This document shows positions 16,051 to 23,613 of a stretch of DNA of 64,000 nt, one piece after another (positions within the stretch are counted from its first letter, which is position 1; every line of letters starts with the position of its first letter). Made by a program: the position numbers and the translations under genes. Source of the stretch: Streptomyces sp. CB09001 (GTDB lineage Bacteria; Actinomycetota; Actinomycetes; Streptomycetales; Streptomycetaceae); NCBI RefSeq assembly GCF_003369795.1, contig NZ_CP026730.1:3959001-4023000 (forward strand), in the 5' to 3' direction. Below the pieces are notes generated by a model, which saw only the letters and a list, made by a program, of their open reading frames with translations, did no database searches and was not told the origin of the DNA.

Positions 16051-16761
16051 TCAGATGTAGCCTTCCCGGAGGGCATAGGCCACGGCGTGGGCGCGGTTGC
16101 GCAGATGGAGCCGCGTGGTGAGCCCGTGCATCACGTTCTTGACGGTGCGTTCGGAGTAGGACAACTTGCCGGCGATCTCTCCGGTGTCGAGACCCTCGGC
16201 GACCAGCCGCAGGACGTCCACCTCTCGGGGTGCGAGGCCCAGCGAGGGGGCGCCGGGGCGTCCCGCCGCGCCTCGGTGCAGCGTGCCCACCTGGCTGATG
16301 AGCCGGCCCAGCAGGTCCGCGGGCAGGTCGCCGTCGCCGCGCGAGGCGGCCAGTACGGCCTGCACCAGCCGGTGGGCGGTGGCCTCGTGCCGCCAGACGA
16401 TGGCGCCGACGCCGCACTCGACGACGTCGAGCAGTTCGCTCTCGCGGATCGCACCGATCACGAGGACGGCGCGTGCGCCCTCGCTGCGCACGATCCGGCG
16501 CAGCCGGGTGAGCGCCGCGTCGTCGAGCGCGTCCTCGATGAGCAGGGCCACCGTGCCGGGCCCCGACTCCTCGCGCAGGTCGATCTCCGGGTGCCGGCGC
16601 AACTGGCTGACCGCGCCCTCGCGGCTGATCGGGTCCGGAGCGGACACCGCCACCGGGACTCGCCGGTCGACGACGCCGACCGCTTTGCCCGGCCCGTGCG
16701 CGGACGTCGTGGATGTGGCGGATGTCATGGATGTGGTGGTGTTCCGGGGTGAGTTGAGCAA
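16051..16761 (-). CDS. LuxR/NarL-family response regulator with degenerate receiver domain
   Basis: The 236-residue product has a receiver-like N-terminal domain (about 35-160) and a C-terminal LuxR helix-turn-helix (about 172-230: LAPREVDVLRLVAEGLDTGE, YSERTVKNVMHGLTTRL). The receiver lacks the usual acidic pair after strand 1 (VPVAVSAPDPISREG) and has no clear phospho-Asp in a VLMD context (VALLIED instead), so phosphorylation-independent control is likely. A TTG start at 16761 is preceded by AGGGGGGAAA at good spacing; an ATG 33 bases downstream is the alternative. No histidine kinase gene is adjacent. It sits between cis16 and the large LuxR gene and is a strong candidate for the cluster-specific regulator; that role is inference. 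Confidence 0.85.
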   Translation of the reverse strand: MLNSPRNTTTSMTSATSTTSAHGPGKAVGVVDRRVPVAVSAPDPISREGAVSQLRRHPEIDLREESGPGTVALLIEDALDDAALTRLRRIVRSEGARAVLVIGAIRESELLDVVECGVGAIVWRHEATAHRLVQAVLAASRGDGDLPADLLGRLISQVGTLHRGAAGRPGAPSLGLAPREVDVLRLVAEGLDTGEIAGKLSYSERTVKNVMHGLTTRLHLRNRAHAVAYALREGYI

Positions 16762-17069
16762 CCGTTTCCCCCCTGTTCACGTGCCCGCGGTCCGGCACAG
16801 GCCGGTAGCGGATGTGCGTGTTCCACACTTATGGGACTGCTGGGACTTCGCAATCGTGGAGCACCACGAGGCACACCACGAGACCAGCGCGCCGACCGTC
16901 ACGAACGGCCGCCGCGCGGGCATTCCGGCAGGTCGGAGGGCCCCGCCAGGACGCGGGGGCCCGTGGAGACGGCCGCGGACCACCGTGACCCGCGCCACTT
17001 CGCACCACCGTTCACCGCAGTCGTTCGTCTCACACACCGGGGGAGCACCATCCACCACAGGAGGCACCG
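16762..17069. promoter_or_regulatory. Divergent intergenic region between the two CIS-cluster regulators
   Basis: This 308-bp region separates the leftward response regulator from the rightward LuxR/LAL gene. Each start has a good SD (AGGGGGG before the TTG; AGGAGG before the ATG at 17070). One TGCCC occurs near 16781, but no GGGCA partner at the 8-base spacing was found. No other convincing motif or gene was seen. Confidence 0.4.
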
Positions 17070-20000
17070 ATGACCGGACCGCTCCGCGAACGCGACGACG
17101 CCCACGCGTTGTTGGCCGCCGAGATCGAGCGCGCCCGGGCCGGCACCGGCCGCCTCGTCCTGCTGCGCGGCGCCAGCGGCACCGGACGCACCGCCGTGCT
17201 GGAGACCGCCGCCCGGCACGCCGAGGACCTCGGCCTTCGGGTGCTGCGTGTGCGCTGCTCGCCCGAGGACACCTCGGTGCCCTTCTCCATGGTCCTCCAT
17301 CTCCTCGGTCCGGTGCCCGAGTTCACGGACATGGCGCCCGGCGGCGACGACCGGGGCAGCGCGGCCCGGCTGTGGCGGCTGCTGCGCTCCTACGCGGCCG
17401 AGGGCCCGGTGCTGCTGGCCGTCGACGACGTCCACCTGGCCGACGACTCCTCGCGCCGCTGGCTGACGGAGGCGGCCCGGCACGTCGACCGATTACCGGT
17501 ACTGCTGGTCGCCACCGAGCGCAGCCAGTACGACGTCGACCCGCGGCCCGCTGGACTCACCCAGGCGCTGTCCCCGTCCCTGGTGCGCACCCACACCCTC
17601 GCCCCGCTCAGCGACTCGGCGGCGGCCGGGCTGGTCCGCGACGCCTTCCCGGACGCGTCCGCGCGGTGGACCGAGGAGTGCGTACGGGCCGGCGCGGGCA
17701 GCCCGCTGCTCCTGCACGCCCTGCTGGACGACCTCGGCGGCACCCCGCACCCCGGCGGCATTCCGCCCGTGCCGGACAGTTGCGCCGCGCTGTATCCCGG
17801 GTCCTACCCGGCCGCCGTCTCCTGGTGGCTGAACAGCGCGGGTCCCGCGACGGCCGACGTGGCGCGCTGCCTCGCGGCCCTGGAACAGGCCTGGCCCACG
17901 AGCCCGCCGGACCACCGGGCCGCCCTCCGGCATGCCCTCCCGCACCCGCGGACACCGCATACGGAGACCCTGTACCGCCAGGTCCCACCGTCGGACGGCG
18001 TGTACCAGCAGGCGTCGCCGTTGAACGGCGTGTACGGGCAGGTGTCTCGGTCGGATGCCGCGTACGGGCAGGCGTCTCCGTCGGACGGTGTGTACCGGGA
18101 GGCGTCGCCGTTGGACGGCGCGTATGGGCAGGTGTCTCGGTCGGATGCCGCGTACGGGCAGGCGTCTCCGTTGGACGGCGTGTACCGGGAGGCGTCTCCG
18201 TCGGACGGCATGTACCGGGAGGTGTCGCCGTTCGGTGCCGGGTACCCGCGGGCCTCGCTGTCGGACGGTGCGTACCGGCAGGACTCGCCGTTCGGCATCG
18301 CGCGTCGGCACACCCATGAGACGCCGACGGCGCGTACGCGTCGGCCCCGGGACATCGCGCCGGGCTGCCGGGACGTGTGGAGCGCGGACCCCGGCGGCGG
18401 CGTGGATCCGCGGACACCGCTGCCCGGCGGAACCGGCCGCGGCGCGGCGCTCCCGGAGCACGGCCCCTATCCGCACCCCGACGACCCCGCCGATGGGGCA
18501 CCGTACCCGGCGTACCCGGTCCACGGGCCGTACGACGGGCCGTACGACGGACGACCGGAGCCCGCACCCGGCGCCGCCCACCGCCGCACCGGACCGCCCG
18601 CCCACGCGCCGGACCGGACGACGCTGTGGCGCACCCCCTCCCCGCCCGCGGCGCGGGGGTCGGCCGGGGACCCGGTCGACGTGCTCGCCGAGGCGGCCGG
18701 GGCCGATCCCGCGCGGATCGAGGGCTGGCTCGCCGCCATGACGCGGCTCGGGCTGCTGCGCCCCGACGCGGGCGGGCGCCCCCGCTACGCGCACCCGCTG
18801 CTGCGCGACGCCGTACTGACCGGCTGGCCCCGGCCGCGCCGCGAGGCCGTGCACCGGTCGGCGGCGGAGGCGATGCTGCGCCGCGGCGACCGCGTCGAGG
18901 CGGTCGCCCGGCACCTGCTGCGGACCCCGGCCGTGGGCCTGTCCTGGGCGCTGCGCGTCCTGCGCGACGCCGTGACCGTCGCCGTGCACGACGCCCGTCC
19001 CGCCGACGCCGTCGCCTATCTGCGCCGGGCGCTGGACGAGCCGGTGTCCGACGGCCTCAGGCAACGGCTGCTGACCGAACTGGGCTCCCTGGAGTACGCG
19101 TCGGCCGACACCCCGGCCGCCATCGCCAGGCTCGCCGAGGCCCAGCACCTGCCGGCCGACCCGCGCAACCGGGTGCGTACGGCCGTCGCCCTCGGCACCG
19201 CCCTGGCCGGGCGCGGCGAGATCCGTACCGCGATGGAGGTACTGCGCCGCACCGAGGGCCGGCTGTCCGGCCACCCGGGCCTGGCCCGCACCGTGCAGAC
19301 CGCCACCGCGCTGCTGTCCGACGAGGACCCGGCGACCCGGCAGGAGGTGTACCGGGGGCTGTGCGAGACCGGCCGGCGCTCCCCGGAACTGGTCGGCACC
19401 GCGGGGCAGGCCCTGCTGGTGCGGTACGCGGCGACGGCAGCGCTGATCTCCGCCGACGAGGCGATGGTCCGGGTGCGGGACCTGCTCGCCCAGCCCACCG
19501 ATCCGCTGGCCGAACCCTTCCTCCTCGGCACGGCCGCCGCGGTCGCCCAGTGGGCCGACGAACTCGACGAGGCCGAACGGCTCGTGGAACGCGGCCTGGC
19601 CGGACAGCACCCCGCCCTGCTGCACCCGATGCAGCACGCGCTGCTCAACACCCGCGCCGACCTCGTTGCCTCCCGCGGCGACCACGCCCGGGTGCTCGCG
19701 CTCGCCGCCGACCGCGGCCCGGGACCCGGCTCAGGTCCCACCAACCGGGACGCCCACGCCCTGATGGCGCTGGTGCACACCGGCCGCACCGACGAGGCCC
19801 TGCACCACGCCGACCGTTTCGACCTGCGCGAAGTGCCGGAGAACTGGGAGCTGAACCGCTACCTGTACGCGCGGGGCGTGCTGCGCGCCGCCACCGGCGA
19901 CCCGGCGGGCGCCCTGCACGACTTCCTGGAGTGCGGGCGCCGCCAGGCGGCCCGGGAGGTGATCAGCCCGGTCGTCACCCCGTGGCGGACGGCCGTCGCG

Positions 20001-20630
20001 GAGTGCCGGCTGGCGCTGGGCGGCGGACCGGAGGCGCTGGCCCTGGCGACGGAGGAACTGCGGCTGGCCCGGGTGTGGAACACCCCGCGCACCGTGGGCC
20101 GCGCGCTGCGCGTGCTGGGCACCGCGACCGGCGGGCGCCGTGGGCTCGAGCTGGCCGAGGAGGCCGTACGGACCCTGCGGGACGCGCCCGCCGACACCGA
20201 CATGGAGCTGATCCCCGCGCTGCTCGACCAGGGCCGCCAGCTCCTCGCCGCGGGCGAGCGCGGACGCGCCCGGGCCCGGCTGCGCGAGGCGGCGGAACTG
20301 GCCGAGCGCAAGGGCGCCCTGCGCTGGCTCACCCTGGCCGGGCAGGCCCTGCGCGAGGGCGGCGCCCGGGGCTCGTCGGCGTCCCGCACCGGCGCCGGTG
20401 CGCTGACCGGCAGCGAGCGCCGGATCGCCGAACTGGCCGCCGACGGCCGTACCAACACCGAGATCGCCGACCTGCTGCACCTCGCCCGGCGCACCGTGGA
20501 GACCCACCTGACCAGTACCTACCGCAAGTTGCGGATACGTCGCAGAACGGAACTGCCGGGCGCGCTGCACGGAGACGGACGCCGGGAACGGGACCGGTCC
20601 CGGGACGCGCACCCCAACCCGCAGGGCTGA
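17070..20630 (+). CDS. Giant LuxR-family (LAL-type) transcriptional regulator with AAA/STAND ATPase domain
   Basis: The product has 1186 residues. The N-terminal ATPase domain (about 1-240) has a P-loop GASGTGRTAV at about 34-43 with Arg where Lys is normal, Walker B-like PVLLAVDDVHLAD at about 110-122 and LLVATERS sensor-like motifs. Residues about 250-520 are a low-complexity insertion, including ten 10-residue repeats (307-406) and Pro/Tyr/Asp-rich stretches. A winged-helix-like part (about 540-620) and a TPR-like helical region (about 630-1110) follow. The C-terminal LuxR HTH (about 1112-1165) has LTGSERRIAELAADGRTNTE and ARRTVETHLTSTYRKLRI. LAL regulators are ATP-dependent activators of pathway operons. 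It adjoins the CIS cluster on the far side from the sheath, so control of the CIS genes is plausible but unproven. The ATG is preceded by AGGAGG. Confidence 0.88.
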   Translation: MTGPLRERDDAHALLAAEIERARAGTGRLVLLRGASGTGRTAVLETAARHAEDLGLRVLRVRCSPEDTSVPFSMVLHLLGPVPEFTDMAPGGDDRGSAARLWRLLRSYAAEGPVLLAVDDVHLADDSSRRWLTEAARHVDRLPVLLVATERSQYDVDPRPAGLTQALSPSLVRTHTLAPLSDSAAAGLVRDAFPDASARWTEECVRAGAGSPLLLHALLDDLGGTPHPGGIPPVPDSCAALYPGSYPAAVSWWLNSAGPATADVARCLAALEQAWPTSPPDHRAALRHALPHPRTPHTETLYRQVPPSDGVYQQASPLNGVYGQVSRSDAAYGQASPSDGVYREASPLDGAYGQVSRSDAAYGQASPLDGVYREASPSDGMYREVSPFGAGYPRASLSDGAYRQDSPFGIARRHTHETPTARTRRPRDIAPGCRDVWSADPGGGVDPRTPLPGGTGRGAALPEHGPYPHPDDPADGAPYPAYPVHGPYDGPYDGRPEPAPGAAHRRTGPPAHAPDRTTLWRTPSPPAARGSAGDPVDVLAEAAGADPARIEGWLAAMTRLGLLRPDAGGRPRYAHPLLRDAVLTGWPRPRREAVHRSAAEAMLRRGDRVEAVARHLLRTPAVGLSWALRVLRDAVTVAVHDARPADAVAYLRRALDEPVSDGLRQRLLTELGSLEYASADTPAAIARLAEAQHLPADPRNRVRTAVALGTALAGRGEIRTAMEVLRRTEGRLSGHPGLARTVQTATALLSDEDPATRQEVYRGLCETGRRSPELVGTAGQALLVRYAATAALISADEAMVRVRDLLAQPTDPLAEPFLLGTAAAVAQWADELDEAERLVERGLAGQHPALLHPMQHALLNTRADLVASRGDHARVLALAADRGPGPGSGPTNRDAHALMALVHTGRTDEALHHADRFDLREVPENWELNRYLYARGVLRAATGDPAGALHDFLECGRRQAAREVISPVVTPWRTAVAECRLALGGGPEALALATEELRLARVWNTPRTVGRALRVLGTATGGRRGLELAEEAVRTLRDAPADTDMELIPALLDQGRQLLAAGERGRARARLREAAELAERKGALRWLTLAGQALREGGARGSSASRTGAGALTGSERRIAELAADGRTNTEIADLLHLARRTVETHLTSTYRKLRIRRRTELPGALHGDGRRERDRSRDAHPNPQG
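17988..18287 (+). repeat. Ten tandem 30-bp coding repeats (10-residue unit) inside the LuxR gene
   Basis: Ten consecutive 30-base units encode variants of P-[SL]-D-G-x-Y-x-[QE]-x-S. Units 2-4 and 5-7 are near copies of each other, indicating a later 90-bp duplication. Each unit keeps one Tyr and one or two Ser. The frame is kept throughout, so copy number could vary by slippage without breaking the protein. Confidence 0.85.
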
Positions 20631-20691
20631 CGTCCGGCGACGGCTGTCCGACGCCCTCCCACGGGGCGCGCCATGTTCACAGGGCCTTCAG

Positions 20692-20762
20692 TCTCAGCTT
20701 GACGTTTCAACCGCCCAGGTCAGCACGGCCGCCGCGCTGCGAGGTCAGACGTCAAGCTCAGA
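20692..20762. terminator. Inverted repeat between convergent genes, possible bidirectional terminator
   Basis: A 14-bp arm (20692-20705, containing AGCTTGACGT) is repeated in inverse at 20749-20762 (ACGTCAAGCT) with one mismatch. The 43-bp middle can form an inner CAGC...GCTG stem. A second small palindrome, GTCGCAA-T-TTGCGAC, follows at 20763-20777. The region lies between the convergent ends of the LuxR gene (20630) and the candidate cargo gene (20786). No T-run is seen. Alternatively it is the scar of a mobile element. Confidence 0.4.
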
Positions 20763-20785
20763 GTCGCAATTTGCGACACCGGACA

Positions 20786-21928
20786 CTAGTCGCTGTCGCT
20801 GTCGAAGAACGGCCGGCTCCGCAGAGGGCTTCGGTCGCGGTAGCTGCTGTCCCGGGCGAGGCGGATCAGCCGCGGGCGGCTGTAGCCCTCGTCGTCGCTG
20901 TCGCTGTCGAAGGTCGGCCGGCTCCGCAGGGGGCTTCGGCTTCGGACGCTGCGGCGCTGCGGCGGGCGGCTGTAGCTCTCGTCGTCGGTGTCGCTGTCGA
21001 TGTCAGGGAACGAGTTGAGCTCCAGGTCGTCGGCCGGCCCTCTTGAGCGCGTGGGGTATTCGTCGGTCCGGGTGGCGCCGTAGCGATCCATGATCGTGCG
21101 CTGTTCGTCCGCGTCGAGGTAGCGGCCCGCGCGCATGGTCGAGCGGGTCACGTCGGCGTCGGCACGCTCGTACGGCCTCAGCCGCCGCGTCCACCGTTCC
21201 TCGCCGTCGCTGTCGTAGATGGGGGTGGGCGGGTTGGCGTCCAGCATCGCACGGAAGCTGCTGTCCGATTGGCGGCCCGCCGGGGTGCCCGTCATACGCG
21301 TGAATTCCGGCATGTCGTTGTAGTAGACCTGATTCATCAACAACGGCGTGCCCGGGTCGTTGTCCCTGAGGCGCTCTTCCTGCATGGCACGGTAGGTGAC
21401 AGAGCTCAAACCGTTGTTCGCGATCGTGGAGCTCGAACCGGTCCCGGGGTGGGCGCGGTGGGCTTCCAGGGTCTCGTAGTACGCCCCGATCCTGCCCTCG
21501 TGCTGGGTGTCGCGGCGCCGCGGCACCGGGGCATAACGCGCTGTGGCAGCGTAGCCCCACGCGTGTTCCATTTGGTGCGTACTACCGCTGATCGGGGTGG
21601 GCTCTTCATCCTCCAGCCGTCGCCGCTCCCTGCGCCGGTAGCCGTACGTGCCGGGTGGGTACTCGTCACGCGGCGCGCGCTGCACGGGCACGGCGTCCGA
21701 CTGCCCCGGCAGGGCATGATGCACGGCCGCGTTGCCCACCCGGTGCTGCGCTTGCCGCTCCGGATCCAGCGCCCGGGCCACGGCCGCGTTGCCGGCCAGC
21801 CGCTGGAGATTCAGCATCGCGGCAGCCTGCGGCGTGACGGGCGCTGCGGAGGGGCCGGCGGTGCGGTGCGGCGGACGAATGGACTTAACAGACCCCGAAT
21901 TCTTCGCCAGTTCATCGCGTTCGTGCAC
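20786..21928 (-). CDS. Candidate CIS cargo/effector with AGN-VQR N-terminal tag and acidic SD repeats
   Basis: The 380-residue product has LNLQRLAGNAAVARAL at about 40-55, nearly the same motif as in the DUF4157-like (7770) and coiled-coil (4754) proteins, a second degenerate VGNAAV, and VPVQRAP at about 81-87. The middle (about 90-300) is polar with no motif I recognise. The C-terminus has three degenerate repeats of DSD(S/T)D(D)E-x-YSRP joined by RSPLRSRP and stops abruptly inside the last one (FFDSDSD). It starts with GTG at 21928 after GGGAG. By eye the base composition is less GC-biased than its neighbours. It sits at the cluster edge next to a broken sheath fragment and has a cluster-type promoter. 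A loaded effector is a reasonable hypothesis; no toxic activity can be read from the sequence. Confidence 0.7.
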   Translation of the reverse strand: MHERDELAKNSGSVKSIRPPHRTAGPSAAPVTPQAAAMLNLQRLAGNAAVARALDPERQAQHRVGNAAVHHALPGQSDAVPVQRAPRDEYPPGTYGYRRRERRRLEDEEPTPISGSTHQMEHAWGYAATARYAPVPRRRDTQHEGRIGAYYETLEAHRAHPGTGSSSTIANNGLSSVTYRAMQEERLRDNDPGTPLLMNQVYYNDMPEFTRMTGTPAGRQSDSSFRAMLDANPPTPIYDSDGEERWTRRLRPYERADADVTRSTMRAGRYLDADEQRTIMDRYGATRTDEYPTRSRGPADDLELNSFPDIDSDTDDESYSRPPQRRSVRSRSPLRSRPTFDSDSDDEGYSRPRLIRLARDSSYRDRSPLRSRPFFDSDSD

Positions 21929-21970
21929 CGGGCGCTCCCTGTTCCGTACTGGCTTCTCATAGCCTCGGTG

Positions 21971-22013
21971 ACGCTAGCATCGCGTCGTTCCGCTGACGAG
22001 AGTCACGAGGGCA
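21971..22013 (-). promoter_or_regulatory. Promoter of the candidate cargo gene, CIS-cluster layout
   Basis: Read on the minus strand: TGCCC (22013-22009), 9 bases, -35 TCGTCA (21999-21994), 17 bases, -10 TAGCGT (21976-21971). This equals the TGCCC-N9-(-35)-N17-TARCGT arrangement of the three membrane-protein promoters. The upstream GGGCA half at 8 bases is not conserved (CTGCC), but extra GGGCA/TGCCC elements overlap here. A 42-base leader with SD follows, so this transcript is not leaderless. Confidence 0.5.
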
Positions 22014-22127
22014 ATGCCCTGGGCAGTGTGCGTTCCCGCAGACCAGGGACTGGCGGACCTATCCGGCCCGGCCACGATGCCCAAGGGTTACAGAAGTTCC
22101 GGTGGATTACCCCCGGGGATCAAAAGC

Positions 22128-22370
22128 ATGTCGTCCTGCCTTTCGCCAGGCGTCCACGTCGAGGAGGCGGTCAGCGGCTCGCGCCCGATCGAGGGTGGGC
22201 ACCTCGGCGGCGGCCTTCGTGGGCCTGGCCTCGACCGGTCCGTTCAACGAGCCGACGCTGGTGACCAACTGGAGCCAGTGCGGCACGTCGTTCGGCGGGT
22301 TCACCGACGGGTATTACTTCGCGCACTCCGTCAACGGCTTCTTCGACAACGGCACGGCCGCCTACGTGTT
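22128..22370 (+). pseudogene. Frameshifted fragment of a CIS sheath gene
   Basis: From an ATG at 22128 the translation starts MSSCLSPGVHVEEAVSGSRP, matching the sheath N-terminus at 4422 (MPSYLSPGVYVEEVASGSRP). After SRPIEG the frame shifts, and the match continues in another frame as VGTSAAAFVGLASTGPFNEP through YYFAHSVNGFFDNG to AAYVL, about residue 83 of the intact sheath, where homology ends. A small indel near 22192 (GAGGGTGGGC) explains the shift. Nothing of the remaining 450 sheath residues is present. It is a decayed partial duplicate, or the remnant of a second sheath gene. Confidence 0.8.
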
Positions 22371-22681
22371 GGGCCGTGATCAATATCTGCGTTCCTCCGC
22401 AACACCGGGGCAGATCGCGGTAGAACGATGCCTGTTCTCCGAGCCGGTTGGCCGCCCCGGGCCTGGTCGGGACGGTTTCGGCGCGGTGGCCGGACGGGTC
22501 GCCGTCGCGCGGACGTTGCGAAACCCTCGTCTCACTCGCGCCGGAGACACTCATGGGCAGCGGCCGTTCTCTCGCCACTTCGTTACTCGACATCTCGAAG
22601 CGTGGAGAACGGCCGTCTCCGCTGTCCCGGGAAGAACTGCAGATCAGCAGGTCGAGTGACCTACGACGTCAAACGCCGAGT
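22371..22681. other. Gene-poor stretch after the sheath fragment
   Basis: These 311 bases lie between the end of sheath homology and the stop of the APH-type kinase gene. A reading frame continues through part of it but with no recognisable domain. No terminator hairpin, repeat or RNA gene was recognised. It may hold further decayed material from the cluster edge. Confidence 0.4.
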
Positions 22682-23563
22682 TCACAGGTCGCGCAGCAGC
22701 CGCCCGATCTCCAGCTGCTCCGTCTCCAGCGGGTCGCCGTCCTCGACGTTCCACAGGCTGTTCTGCAGCACCCGGCCGAGGGACCAGGCGCGGGCCCGCT
22801 CCCGGTCGAGCCCGAGGACGTCGGTCATGGCGTCGAAACGCCACCGGGTCTCGCCCGGGTCGTAGCGGTTGTCGAGGGCGGGCAGCAGGTCGAACCCGGG
22901 GTCGCCGGCCAGCGGCTTGGGGTCGATGGCGAGCCAGGGGGCGCGGTCCGCGGCGAGGACGTTCTCGTAGTGCAGGTCCCAGTGCAGCAGCCGGTCGCCC
23001 GGCTCGTCGGCGACCTCGCGCACGGCGGCGGCGCAGTCGGCGACCAGCCGCCGGTCCGCCGGGTCGGGGATGCGCTCCAGGGTGTCGGGGGTCCGCTCCA
23101 GCATGCCCCGCGCGATGTCCCCGAGACGGCGCACGCCGGGCGGCGCGGGGGTCGCGGTGAGGTGCGCGAGCATCCGGGCGATGACCAGGACGGCCTCGCG
23201 GGAGTCCGCGACGTGGCTGAGCATGCGGCCGGCGTCCAGGCGCTCCAGGAGCATGGTGCCGGTGGCCGGATCGTGGTCGAGCAGCCGCACCGCGCCGTCT
23301 CCGTCCCACACCCGCAGGGCGAGTGGCTCGCCCTCGGTCTCGGCGTCGAGAATCTGGAGCTTCAGCACGGCCTCGGTGCCGTCCCGGCGCACGACCGGCA
23401 GGACCAGCGCCGCCCACCCGTGCATCGACGGCCCGTCGAGCCGCAGTTCCCACCGCTCGAGGAATCCGGCCGCCAGCGCCGGCAGCCCCTCGACGAAGGC
23501 GCGCCCGGCCTCCCCGTTGTACTTCGCCTGCGCGGCCGCGAGCTTCTCGGGTACGTCGATCAC
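22682..23563 (-). CDS. Aminoglycoside/hydroxyurea-type phosphotransferase (APH fold)
   Basis: The 293-residue product has the APH(6)/hydroxyurea kinase pattern: an ATP-binding Lys in EAVLKLQILD (about 67-72), TMLLERLDAGRML in the hinge region, the catalytic loop LLHWDLHYENVL (about 197-208; Asp and Asn) and the metal-binding LAIDPKPLAGDPGFDLLP (about 215-232). Such enzymes phosphorylate small antibiotics such as streptomycin (6-position) or hydroxyurea; the actual substrate cannot be read. It lies 50 bases downstream of an MFS exporter gene in the same direction, so the two may form a resistance operon. It starts with GTG at 23563; GGAGG lies unusually close to it, so the exact start is less certain. 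Confidence 0.85.
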   Translation of the reverse strand: MIDVPEKLAAAQAKYNGEAGRAFVEGLPALAAGFLERWELRLDGPSMHGWAALVLPVVRRDGTEAVLKLQILDAETEGEPLALRVWDGDGAVRLLDHDPATGTMLLERLDAGRMLSHVADSREAVLVIARMLAHLTATPAPPGVRRLGDIARGMLERTPDTLERIPDPADRRLVADCAAAVREVADEPGDRLLHWDLHYENVLAADRAPWLAIDPKPLAGDPGFDLLPALDNRYDPGETRWRFDAMTDVLGLDRERARAWSLGRVLQNSLWNVEDGDPLETEQLEIGRLLRDL

Positions 23564-23613
23564 ACCTCCGGACGCTACCGGCGGGCGCCCCCGCGGTCAT
23601 GCGGATTTCCGCC

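Noticed and set aside
17988..18287. Regular 30-bp repeats as a possible CRISPR array
   Set aside because: Units are directly adjacent without spacers, keep the reading frame of the LuxR gene, and vary as coding repeats do.
1..22400. CIS cluster as a prophage or recently acquired island
   Set aside because: No integrase, tRNA-adjacent att site, capsid, terminase or portal gene is in view, and codon use of most genes is typical; only the cargo gene and sheath fragment hint at exchange.
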